From positions 118,281-182,280 of the forward strand of contig NZ_BAGX02000010.1 in NCBI RefSeq assembly GCF_000320505.1: a stretch of DNA of 64,000 bases. The letters are read 5' to 3'. The position numbers were made by a program, and so were the translations under genes. The stretch comes from Methanobrevibacter boviskoreani JH1. Lineage in GTDB: Archaea > Methanobacteriota > Methanobacteria > Methanobacteriales > Methanobacteriaceae. The notes beneath the pieces were generated by a model that was not told where the DNA came from, searched no databases, and saw only the letters and a program-made list of their open reading frames with translations. Within the stretch, counting starts at the first letter, position 1. Every line of letters begins with the position of its first letter. This document shows, one piece after another, positions 1 through 8,114 of this stretch.

Positions 1-1
1 A

Positions 2-256
2 TGCCAAATGTGTGTTAAGGAATGTCCAATTGGTGCAATTAGTTTTGATAAAGAGAGAGATACTATTGTAAGAGACCATGATAAGTGTTGTAGATGTAGT
101 ATTTGTTTCCAAACTTGTCCATTTGCAGTGATTAAATTATTCCTTGCTAAATTTGTACTTGACTCTGATGATGATGGGAATGAATATGCCTTTATCACTG
201 TTACTCCTTCACAATTAGATCATGACTTTATAAAAGGTGAGCACAATGCAAGCTAG
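2..256 (+). CDS. ehaP: Polyferredoxin, 3' end only (EhaP-like)
   Basis: Only the C-terminal 84 residues lie in the window; the frame is open to the left edge, so the gene is cut by the window and not truncated. Two [4Fe-4S] cysteine clusters are visible, the end of one (CxxCxxxCP at the edge) and a complete one (CCRCSICFQTCP). A polyferredoxin immediately before a 10-cluster polyferredoxin matches the known eha order, where a 6-cluster protein (EhaP) precedes EhaQ. It would carry electrons between the membrane [NiFe] hydrogenase and soluble partners. Its last 11 bases overlap the next gene, which suggests translational coupling. The exact subunit name is inferred from order. Confidence 0.75.
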   Translation, partial: CQMCVKECPIGAISFDKERDTIVRDHDKCCRCSICFQTCPFAVIKLFLAKFVLDSDDDGNEYAFITVTPSQLDHDFIKGEHNAS

Positions 257-1817
257 AGAAGATTATGAACGTTTCGGAAAACCAATACGTGAAGTTGAAG
301 TTCAATGGGATATTGATGATAATAAATGTGCTCATTGTGTTGAAAAACCATGTTTAAAATCATGTCCAGTTGAGGCTATTTACTTGGATCCTAATGGTAA
401 TATTAGGTTACATGATTCATGTTTCGGCTGTGTATTATGTAGAAATGCATGTCCCTATGTTGCCATTACAATGACTACAAAGATTGCAGAACCAATTAAG
501 GAAAATGTTCCAAATATTAACAAGGCATTATGTAGAGCATGTGGGGCATGTGTAGCTAATTGTAAAACAGGGGCTATTCACCTACGTTCAGAGGGTTCCG
601 AAACTTTCAGTGAGATCGATGAAGACAAATGTATGAGATGCGGATATTGCTATAGGGTATGTCCTACAGATGCAATTAAATATGGTGAGATATTGCCAAG
701 AACTGTTAAAGGTGGAAAGGCAATTGTTGTAAACCATAAGAAATGTATTGGCTGTTTAACCTGTGTAAGGGTATGTCCGTCTAAGGGTTCCATTATTATT
801 AGTAAAACATTAAAGCTACCATACATTAATCCAGGATACTGTGCAAGATGTGAAGAGTGTATGCATGCATGTCCTTCCACGGCAATTAAATTCTCCTCAC
901 GTAAAAGAGCATATGCCCAATATAGTAAGATTAGAACCTCCGATACCATATCAGAAATTGTGGATAAAGATGTTTCAGTGTTGTCTCATAACATTTCAAG
1001 AATTGACAGGATCTTATCTGATTTATCACTTCAATTTTCAAAACATTTGGATGAGGTAACTGCAGAGAATGTAAAACCCGATGATATCATTGAATCCGAG
1101 AATTTATTTGAACTTAAATTTAACGCATCAGAGGTAATCACTAAAAAATTTGAGGATATCACTGGTTCAAACTTTAAAATAACAGAAATGAATAATTTGA
1201 TTGATTCATTCCCACCGAAAAGAAGAATATTTATAGATGAGTTCAGATGTATTGGCTGTGGAGAATGTATGAATGTATGTCCTGTAGATGATGCATTATG
1301 GTTAGATACTCCTGCACCGGTACATGTTACAGATTCATGTGTCTTTTGTGGTAAGTGTGTTGAAGCTTGCAGGTTTGATGTCATTACGATTTACGAGGAA
1401 TCATTTGAATCCAAAGGCGATACAATCTATTACTTGTCCACAGAGATTCAAAAGCCTAGGGAAGGTAAACTAACATTATCCAATATTAGATGTTTATCTT
1501 GCGGTGTATGTGTGAATAACTGTCCTACAGATGCACTTGAGATGGTAAATGATAAGGTTGAATATATCGAGGATAACTGTATTTATTGTAGGGAATGTGA
1601 ATGTCTATGTCCTGTAAATGCAATTGACATTGACATTATTAAGGATTGTCAGAACCCTGGCGGTGAAGATACTGATTCAAATAATTCAGAAATGTTGGAT
1701 TCTGATAATGTTGATGCTCAAGCTACAGATTCAGATGATGGTGAAGATTCTATAAGCAATAAAACAGGCTCTGATATTGTAGATTCTGATGATAATAATC
1801 AACTTACAGATTCTTAA
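246..1817 (+). CDS. ehaQ: Polyferredoxin with ten [4Fe-4S] motifs (EhaQ)
   Basis: I count ten cysteine clusters of the CxxCxxCxxxC type, six in the first 215 residues and four in the last 190. The count equals that published for the second polyferredoxin of the eha operon. It should be a soluble electron-wire subunit of the energy-converting hydrogenase that reduces ferredoxin with H2, driven by the ion gradient. The two halves are joined by about 110 Cys-free helical residues. The last 50 or so residues are an Asp/Ser-rich acidic tail (DSD repeats) after the final cluster. An in-frame GTG at 237 sits inside the ribosome binding site; AGGTGA plus five bases points to ATG at 246, giving 523 residues. 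Confidence 0.88.
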   Translation: MQAREDYERFGKPIREVEVQWDIDDNKCAHCVEKPCLKSCPVEAIYLDPNGNIRLHDSCFGCVLCRNACPYVAITMTTKIAEPIKENVPNINKALCRACGACVANCKTGAIHLRSEGSETFSEIDEDKCMRCGYCYRVCPTDAIKYGEILPRTVKGGKAIVVNHKKCIGCLTCVRVCPSKGSIIISKTLKLPYINPGYCARCEECMHACPSTAIKFSSRKRAYAQYSKIRTSDTISEIVDKDVSVLSHNISRIDRILSDLSLQFSKHLDEVTAENVKPDDIIESENLFELKFNASEVITKKFEDITGSNFKITEMNNLIDSFPPKRRIFIDEFRCIGCGECMNVCPVDDALWLDTPAPVHVTDSCVFCGKCVEACRFDVITIYEESFESKGDTIYYLSTEIQKPREGKLTLSNIRCLSCGVCVNNCPTDALEMVNDKVEYIEDNCIYCRECECLCPVNAIDIDIIKDCQNPGGEDTDSNNSEMLDSDNVDAQATDSDDGEDSISNKTGSDIVDSDDNNQLTDS

Positions 1818-1900
1818 AAACCAAAATACTGTTTCATTTTAAATTTTATTTCATTAATTTTTATCATTTTTTTTAAATACTTTAGATTAGGAGGATTAAT

Positions 1901-2986
1901 TTGAGTAAGAAAGTTTATGTAACAGATTGTGAAGGTCCATTAACTATTAATGATAATGCTTATGAGGCATGTTCCCATTTTATTCAGGATGGCAGTAAAC
2001 TTTATAAGATTTTAAGTAGTTATGACGATTACTTAGTTGAAGTAGAAAAGAGGGAAGGTTATCATGTTGGTGGAACCTTGGCATATATCACTCCATTCTT
2101 TAAAGCTGAGGATATTACTAATCAGGATTTAATTGATTATGCAAAGGAAACCTTAAAAACTGTTAATGGTGTTGAGAATTCATTTTTCATTGCAGAAGAA
2201 TTCATTGACTCCTATATTGTAAGTACAAGCTATGGTCAATACATTAGAGCATTATGTGATAAAATGGATTTTCCATATGAGAATACTTATCATACCGAGG
2301 TTGATTTGGATTCAATGCCTATTACAGATGAGGAAAAGGTTAAAGTTGAGGAATTCAGATGTAAAATCCTTGAATGTAATCTCATGCAAGATTATAGAAA
2401 TAATCTAGATTCAGAAGAGCTTGAAAGGGAAGGAGATTTACTTGATGATATCTTCTTTAATCAATTTAAGAACATGAGTTTTGCAGAGGACATGTTTAAC
2501 ATTAATCCCGTTGGGGGTATTGAGAAAGAAAAGGCCCTAAAAGATATTATTGAAAAAAATGATATCGATCCTAAAAATGTGATTTATGCAGGAGATAGTA
2601 TTACAGATTTGGAACCTCTTCAATATGTAAAATCACATGGGGGTTTGGCAGTTGCATTTAATGGAAATGAATATGCAATAAATGCAGCTGAAGTTGCAAT
2701 TATATCCGAGGATGCAATTCCATTTACAGTAATTCTTGATTTATTCTATAGAATAGGTAAATATTATACAATGGGATTTATAGATCAATACGAATTTTTA
2801 CCTGAAGGTATGTATGAGGGTTTCAGAATTAGCCACCGTTTCTTAGATTACTTTAAGGAACATTTCGATGGTAAAAAATATCCCCTTATTGCTAAGATTA
2901 CCGATAAAAATAGAGACGAACTAGCTGATAAAAGTATTGAAATGAGGGCTAAGTTACGTGGTAAGGATATTGCATCAATTATGTAA
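1901..2986 (+). CDS. ehaR: HAD-superfamily phosphatase-like protein of the eha operon (EhaR-like)
   Basis: 361 residues starting at TTG, with AGGAGG a few bases upstream. HAD motif I is seen at residues 8-13 as DCEGPLT, where the usual second Asp (DxD) is replaced by Glu. Motif IV is GDSITDLEPL near residue 235, and the region between is a long helical cap. Position in eha, between the polyferredoxin and the formyltransferase homologue, matches the hydrophilic EhaR subunit. Substrate unknown. The Glu in place of the acid/base Asp could lower or change phosphatase activity, so a structural or sensing role is possible. HAD assignment is firm, subunit name is by synteny. Confidence 0.72.
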   Translation: MSKKVYVTDCEGPLTINDNAYEACSHFIQDGSKLYKILSSYDDYLVEVEKREGYHVGGTLAYITPFFKAEDITNQDLIDYAKETLKTVNGVENSFFIAEEFIDSYIVSTSYGQYIRALCDKMDFPYENTYHTEVDLDSMPITDEEKVKVEEFRCKILECNLMQDYRNNLDSEELEREGDLLDDIFFNQFKNMSFAEDMFNINPVGGIEKEKALKDIIEKNDIDPKNVIYAGDSITDLEPLQYVKSHGGLAVAFNGNEYAINAAEVAIISEDAIPFTVILDLFYRIGKYYTMGFIDQYEFLPEGMYEGFRISHRFLDYFKEHFDGKKYPLIAKITDKNRDELADKSIEMRAKLRGKDIASIM

Positions 2987-2997
2987 GTTAAGTTTAT

Positions 2998-3015
2998 AAT
3001 AAGCAATTGCTTATT
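2998..3015. repeat. 18-bp perfect palindrome between ehaR and ehaS
   Basis: AATAAGCAATTGCTTATT reads the same on both strands and is followed by TTTTA. It lies 12 bp after the ehaR stop and 29 bp before ehaS. It could form an intercistronic hairpin (partial termination or mRNA processing) or be a protein site. With no loop, a DNA-binding site is as likely as an RNA hairpin. Confidence 0.6.
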
Positions 3016-3043
3016 TTATAATATTATTAAATTCGTGATTCAA

Positions 3044-3937
3044 ATGACAGATTATAGTTTAGTTGAAGATACATTCTTTGAAAGTTTCAGAGGAAAATAT
3101 ATACGAGCATTAATTACTGCTGAAGATGAACAAACCGCAAAAGAGGCAGCATATGATTCTACTGCAACACCAAGTTCAGTTATTGGAAGAATTGAAGGTG
3201 GAGTTGAAGGACCTGTATCTGCCAATTTCACTCCTGACGGAAGACCGGGATATATGGCTCAATATTGGTTTGGTCTTGATGATTTGAAAAAATATGAGTT
3301 GGAACTATCCTATAGGATTAGACAGGATATTTTAGTAAAACCATTTACCTCAATGTTTTCAGCAACTGAAAACCCTGACGGTTACATTGGCATGATGGAA
3401 CAGGTAGGTCATTGTGGTGACGGTTACGAATGGGAAGAAAATATCTATGGTAGGGATATGATTCATGTCCCTATTGCCGTTCCCGACTTTTTAATTGATA
3501 AGGAAATGGGATATGGTAATGGTATTATGGGTGCTAATTTCTGGTATATGTGTAGCACTAAAGAGGCAGTACTTGAGGCAGGAAGAAATATTGTTGATGC
3601 AATTCTAAATGTTCCCGGAGCATGTGCACCATTTGGTGTTTGTTCAGCTGCAAGTAAACCTGAAACTAATTTCCCACAGATCGGACCTTCCACAAATCAT
3701 CCATTTTGTCCTTCACTTAAAGAAAGATTAGGTGATGAAAGTAAGGTACCTGATGGTGTAAACTATATTCCTGAAATTGTTATAGATGCTGTAAATGAGG
3801 AGTCTATGAGAAAAGCCGTAAAAGCGGCAATTGACAGTATTTTAGATATTGATGGAATTGTAAAAATCTCTGCAGGTAACTTTGGTGGAAAACTCGGAGA
3901 GGATACCTTTTATTTACATGATATTTTAGGTATTTAA
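3044..3937 (+). CDS. Formylmethanofuran:H4MPT formyltransferase paralogue (Ftr-like, EhaS)
   Basis: 297 residues homologous over full length to Ftr, which moves the formyl group from formylmethanofuran to tetrahydromethanopterin. Recognisable blocks are VEDTFFESF at the start, TPDGRPGYMAQ near residue 65, ICSAxS-type segments, HPFCPSLK near 220 and KISAGNFGGKLG near the end. In eha operons a second Ftr copy is encoded near the end, and this is that copy. It may couple formyl transfer to the hydrogenase's low-potential ferredoxin, or bind pterin as a sensor. An in-frame GTG at 3035 is part of the ribosome binding site; ATG 3044 is preferred. Whether it is catalytically active cannot be told here. 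Confidence 0.85.
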   Translation: MTDYSLVEDTFFESFRGKYIRALITAEDEQTAKEAAYDSTATPSSVIGRIEGGVEGPVSANFTPDGRPGYMAQYWFGLDDLKKYELELSYRIRQDILVKPFTSMFSATENPDGYIGMMEQVGHCGDGYEWEENIYGRDMIHVPIAVPDFLIDKEMGYGNGIMGANFWYMCSTKEAVLEAGRNIVDAILNVPGACAPFGVCSAASKPETNFPQIGPSTNHPFCPSLKERLGDESKVPDGVNYIPEIVIDAVNEESMRKAVKAAIDSILDIDGIVKISAGNFGGKLGEDTFYLHDILGI

Positions 3938-4070
3938 ATTGGTATAAATTAAGTTAAAATCATTATCAGCATTTATAAATGATAGATAGGTTTTTAACCA
4001 ATAAATCATTTATAATTCTTTATTTATATTGGTTTAAAATTAATTATAATTAGGTTATTTAGGTGTTTAA
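3938..4070 (+). promoter_or_regulatory. Intergenic region with TATA-like elements and a CATTTATAAATG palindrome
   Basis: AT-rich spacer inside the eha set with repeated TTTATAA-like motifs and a 12-bp palindrome near 3972. It ends in AGGTG five bases before the kinase start. It could hold an internal promoter for the kinase and polyferredoxin genes; no single TATA box stands out. Confidence 0.3.
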
Positions 4071-5066
4071 ATGGAAATTGTTGATGATATCCAATATGAT
4101 GTTATTGGATTTGGTGCATTGAATGTGGATAAACTATTTACGGTTGATGAGATTGCATGTCATGATGAAGAAAGATCTATCATATCCGAGGAGGAAAGTC
4201 CAGGTGGTTCTGCAGCCAACACAATAATTGGTCTTGCAAATTTAGGTCTTACAACCTCATATATAGGTAAAATTGCAGATGATGCAGAAGGGGAATTACT
4301 TGAATACAATCTAGCAGAACATGGAGTATACTTAAATAATCTAATCTATTCAGATACCGGTGTGTCAGGTAAGGTTTTAGGTTTTGTAGATCAGAATGGT
4401 GAAAGGGCATTATATGTCGACACCGGCGTTAATGAAACAATTGAACTAGATGAGATTAACCCTATCGAACTTGCACGTGGTCATATTATACATTACACTT
4501 CAATGTTTGGTGAGACTTTCCAAACTCAAAAGGATTTAATCTCAAGACTTCCAGAATCCATGATTTTGAGTTTTGATCCAGGTTTGATATATGCGAAACT
4601 TGGTGTGGATGAACTTAAAGTAATTTTAGATAGAACTGACATCTTGCTTATAAATGAAAACGAGATGTTTATTCTATATGAGGATTATTATAGAAAAAGG
4701 GATAATATTCCTGAAGATGAGAACTTAAGTTTTAGGGACTTGGCTATTAAAATCAGAGATGACGGAATAGATACCGTAATTGTAAAACGGGGAACTAAAG
4801 GGGCATATGGTATAAATTCCAATGATGATGAGGTAAAGGTTCCAGCATTTTTAGTAGATGCAAAGGATACGACCGCTGCAGGTGACTCATTTAATGCAGG
4901 ATTTTTATATAGTTATGTGAAAGGTTTCGATTTAGAAAAATCTGTCACTGTTGGAAATTGGGTTGCATCTAAAGCCGTTCAGGAAATGGGTATCTCTGGT
5001 CTTCCAATGATTGATGATTTGGAAGATTTCTTGGAAGAATATGACAAAGAAAATGATGAGGATTAA
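4071..5066 (+). CDS. PfkB/ribokinase-family kinase of the eha region
   Basis: 331 residues with both PfkB signatures: the N-terminal PGGSAANT glycine motif (residues 43-50) and the C-terminal anion-hole motif as DTTAAGDSFNAGF near 265-277. The usual DTxGAGD has Ala for the first Gly here, while the catalytic Asp is kept. It would phosphorylate a hydroxyl on a sugar or nucleoside. A ribokinase-like gene at the end of eha is known from Methanothermobacter, but its substrate is not. The start has AGGTG five bases upstream. Nucleoside kinase is the main alternative. Confidence 0.8.
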   Translation: MEIVDDIQYDVIGFGALNVDKLFTVDEIACHDEERSIISEEESPGGSAANTIIGLANLGLTTSYIGKIADDAEGELLEYNLAEHGVYLNNLIYSDTGVSGKVLGFVDQNGERALYVDTGVNETIELDEINPIELARGHIIHYTSMFGETFQTQKDLISRLPESMILSFDPGLIYAKLGVDELKVILDRTDILLINENEMFILYEDYYRKRDNIPEDENLSFRDLAIKIRDDGIDTVIVKRGTKGAYGINSNDDEVKVPAFLVDAKDTTAAGDSFNAGFLYSYVKGFDLEKSVTVGNWVASKAVQEMGISGLPMIDDLEDFLEEYDKENDED

Positions 5067-5162
5067 ATTTTATTTAAAAAAATTAATTAATAATAAAAAT
5101 ATATAATTAATTAAGTAATTTAGTGATGGTTGATTAAACAGGTATTTGCAGGATGATAGGTT

Positions 5163-6014
5163 ATGGAACTTAAATTCGAAAAACAGATGAAACTTATTGA
5201 AAAAGAGGTAATTTTAAAATCTGTTGATTTAGATGATGATTTTGATGATTTTGAAGTAGATATAGGTGATTTTGAATCTAATGAAAGGTTCATGGCTATA
5301 TCTCCACGTTGTATTAGATGTAACCTCTGTGTTGAGAATTGTCCTGTAGGTGCTATAAGTGATTCAACCTATTCAAAACGTGCTAAAATTTTAGATAATT
5401 GTGTAAAATGTGAAATATGTGTTCAAACTTGTCCTGTATCAGCTATTTACATATTTGAATCAGAGGCAGTAATAAATAATGAGGCTGATGACATTGAAGA
5501 CCAAACCTTAGACTATGCATTTAAACAGGTAACGATACCCCATAGGATTATACGCCTTAATGATATTGAAATGGATAGGAGTAAGTGTATCGGTTGTGGT
5601 CACTGTGTTAAATATTGTCCAACTAAAGCTAATAAATTAAAGACTAAAGAATACATTGAAGAGGCTGAATGCCAGGTTTATGATAACTTTGAGAAAGGTC
5701 AATTATATCCATTTATCAATAAGAAACTATGTGTTGGCTGTGGATCATGTAGTAATATATGTGCCCAAGGTGTTTACAATCTAGATAATTATATTGGTCC
5801 CTTAGTACAGACTAAGAATCTTTTAATACATGATGATAAATGTGTATCATGTTTCTTATGTGAGGATAATTGTCCTACAGCAGCAATTGTTTTAAATTCC
5901 GAGAATATTCCAGAATTAGATGCCGATAAATGTATTCGATGTAATACATGTTCAGACAGGTGTCCTGTAGGTGCATTAGAGTTAGTGGATGTTGATTTAA
6001 ATTCAGATTTATAA
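5163..6014 (+). CDS. Polyferredoxin with six [4Fe-4S] motifs
   Basis: 283 residues with six CxxCxxCxxxC clusters: pairs at about residues 51-90, 140-195 and 223-270. The N-terminal 45 residues are Cys-free and very acidic (Asp/Phe-rich). It lies after the PfkB kinase and 25 bp before a CBS-domain gene, so it looks like an electron carrier appended to the eha operon. The fourth motif ends CSNICA with Ala where Pro is usual. A 96-bp gap before it with TTAATTAA runs may hold a promoter. Its redox partner is not evident. Confidence 0.8.
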   Translation: MELKFEKQMKLIEKEVILKSVDLDDDFDDFEVDIGDFESNERFMAISPRCIRCNLCVENCPVGAISDSTYSKRAKILDNCVKCEICVQTCPVSAIYIFESEAVINNEADDIEDQTLDYAFKQVTIPHRIIRLNDIEMDRSKCIGCGHCVKYCPTKANKLKTKEYIEEAECQVYDNFEKGQLYPFINKKLCVGCGSCSNICAQGVYNLDNYIGPLVQTKNLLIHDDKCVSCFLCEDNCPTAAIVLNSENIPELDADKCIRCNTCSDRCPVGALELVDVDLNSDL

Positions 6015-6038
6015 TAATAAATAAATGAAGGGTATAAT

Positions 6039-6674
6039 ATGAAAGCAAAAGAAATGATGGATAAGAATTTTTTAAGTGTTCATGCATTTGATTCAATCAG
6101 TGATACTTCTAAATTATTAGAGGATCATAAAAATTTCACATGTCCTGTTGTGGATGATAATATGAAATTAATAGGTTGGATTACTGCTTTAGATTTGACA
6201 AAAGGATTACGTGAAGGTAATGAAAAGGTTGCAGAGATTATGCATCCTCCTGAAGAAACTAATTATCTACATGAAAACGATTCAGCAAGGGATGCAGTAC
6301 TTGAAACCGATAGTAATAAAGTTATAGCTATTCCGGTATATAATGATGATGAGATATTGACAGGTATTATACGTTCTTTTGATATTATACATACTTTCTC
6401 AGATTTATATGAAACTAAGGTTTATAAATTCTATGAAGCTATGTTAAAACAATTAAAAGGAGTTTCCTGGGAAGAGCTTATGGAAGCATCAGCTATTGTT
6501 ACAAGACGTGAAACTGGTGAAAAAATTACTCCTGAAGAGTATGATAAAAGGATTCATGCAGTTACATTTGGTAATGCTATATGGGCAACTGGCGGTCTTG
6601 AAAACTTCTTTACAGGATTAATTTCTGTTGGAGAATTAGTAATGGCTCGTAGAGTCGGTTCTAGACCTAGATAA
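6039..6674 (+). CDS. CBS-domain pair protein with C-terminal extension
   Basis: 211 residues. A tandem CBS pair covers about residues 1-120 (KAKEMMDKNFLSV, then AEIMHPPEETNYL). CBS pairs usually bind adenine nucleotides and regulate a partner. The last 85 residues (KVYKFYEAMLKQLKGV to the Arg-rich end) are a separate helical domain I do not recognise; it ends GELVMARRVGSRPR. GAAGGG precedes the ATG. Being 25 bp after a polyferredoxin and the eha genes, it may tune electron flow to energy charge; this is inference. Confidence 0.75.
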   Translation: MKAKEMMDKNFLSVHAFDSISDTSKLLEDHKNFTCPVVDDNMKLIGWITALDLTKGLREGNEKVAEIMHPPEETNYLHENDSARDAVLETDSNKVIAIPVYNDDEILTGIIRSFDIIHTFSDLYETKVYKFYEAMLKQLKGVSWEELMEASAIVTRRETGEKITPEEYDKRIHAVTFGNAIWATGGLENFFTGLISVGELVMARRVGSRPR

Positions 6675-7037
6675 AATTTAATTTAAATTTTATATTGAGT
6701 TTTTATTTATTAGGATTTTACTCAATAAAAACTATTAATCTTTTTATTGAATTTCTGTTTTTGTTGAGTGTAATGTGGACTATTAATCTTTTTATTTGAA
6801 TTTCTTGTTTTATTGAATGTAGTGAAGACTGTTAACTTTTCCATTGAATTTTTGTTTCTATTGTTTATTCTAGTTTCTATTTTTAAATTTTCTTTTTATG
6901 AAATACTTCTATTTTTATTAAATTGCCTCTTTTTTTAAAAAACTTAATTTATTTATATGAATATTAACAAAAAGATATATTGATAAATTATTAAATATAA
7001 TCAAATTTCTAAAAAATATAAATTACAGGGATTTTTC
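6675..7037. repeat. Gene-free stretch with three decayed 48-49 bp tandem copies
   Basis: From 6731 to about 6868, units starting ACTATTAATC at 6731, ACTATTAATC at 6779 and ACTGTTAAC at 6828 continue with similar TTTTTATTGAATTT and TTGAATGTAGTG text. The rest is AT-rich DNA leading to the epimerase gene; no ORF or structured RNA is seen. Confidence 0.6.
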
Positions 7038-8036
7038 ATGAGAACATATAATGAATTTGAAGGAAAAACAATTTTAATAACTGGTGGAGCAGGTTGTGTA
7101 GGAGGTAACCTTACACGTAAACTTTCTGATTTAGGTGCTGAAAAGGTAATTATCTTGGATAATATGTCTTCCGCATATCATTGGAATGTTGTAAAAGCGG
7201 ATAATGTTGAATTTGTTGAGGGAGATATAAGAAGTGATGAAGACTTAAATCGTGTCTTTAAAGAAAGACCAGATTATGTTTATCATTTAGCAGCTCACTT
7301 TGCAAATCAGAATAGTGTAGATCAACCTGAAACTGATTTAATGGTTAATGGTTTAGGAATTCTCAAGGTTTTAGAACATGCACAATTAACTGGAGTTGAA
7401 AGATTTGTTTATTCCTCATCTGGTTGTGGAGTTTATGGTCTGGATTCCAAAATGCCTTTTAAAGAAGATGATATATCCATTTCATTGCACACTCCTTACC
7501 AATTAACAAAGTTGCTTGGAGAATTATATACCAATTATTTCCATAATCTATATGATTTACCAATTGTAAATGCAAGGTTCTTCAATGTATTTGGTCCTGG
7601 AGAAGTTCCAGGTAAATATAGAAATGTAATTCCAAACTTTTTCTATTGGTCTATGAATGGTCAGGCTTTACCTATTACTGGTGAAGGTACTGAAACCCGT
7701 GATTGGACCTATGTTGGAGATATCTGTAATGGTCTTTTAGCAATGGGTATTGAAGAGGAGGCTATTGGTGAGGCTATTAACCTTGGTTCTGGTAAAGACC
7801 ATAGGGTTATAGATATGGCTAATAGGGTTAACGAATTGTCTGGAAACGAGGCAGGTATTGAATTTAAGGAAAGAAGAAATTGGGATGCAAAGACTAAACT
7901 TTTAAGCTGTATTGACAAAGCACATGATATTCTTGGATATAAACCTACTGTTTCATTTGATGACGGTCTTGTAAAAGTTCATGATTGGTTCGTGGACAAT
8001 TGGGATAATATACAGGAATCAGCTGAGTTTGATTAG
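7038..8036 (+). CDS. NAD-dependent epimerase/dehydratase (UDP-glucose 4-epimerase type)
   Basis: 332-residue extended short-chain dehydrogenase. The Rossmann motif TGGAGCVGG is at residues 15-23, the Ser of SSSGCGVYG near 126 and the catalytic YxxxK as YQLTK near 155. The fold continues with the RFFNVFGPGE and GTETRDWTYVGD substrate-domain motifs typical of GalE and dTDP-glucose dehydratase relatives. It makes or interconverts NDP-sugars for surface polymers. AGGGA precedes the start. The following glycosyltransferase supports a role in surface glycan or pseudomurein synthesis. Precise sugar not determinable. Confidence 0.85.
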   Translation: MRTYNEFEGKTILITGGAGCVGGNLTRKLSDLGAEKVIILDNMSSAYHWNVVKADNVEFVEGDIRSDEDLNRVFKERPDYVYHLAAHFANQNSVDQPETDLMVNGLGILKVLEHAQLTGVERFVYSSSGCGVYGLDSKMPFKEDDISISLHTPYQLTKLLGELYTNYFHNLYDLPIVNARFFNVFGPGEVPGKYRNVIPNFFYWSMNGQALPITGEGTETRDWTYVGDICNGLLAMGIEEEAIGEAINLGSGKDHRVIDMANRVNELSGNEAGIEFKERRNWDAKTKLLSCIDKAHDILGYKPTVSFDDGLVKVHDWFVDNWDNIQESAEFD

Positions 8037-8114
8037 ATAAATTATTCCTTTTCTCTTTTTTCTATTTTAAATATTTTTAATTTTAAATAATTCAAGCTAT
8101 TTTAATTGATTATT

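Noticed and set aside
3938-4070. Riboswitch before the PfkB kinase
   Set aside because: Only short AT palindromes; no stable multi-stem structure or known motif.
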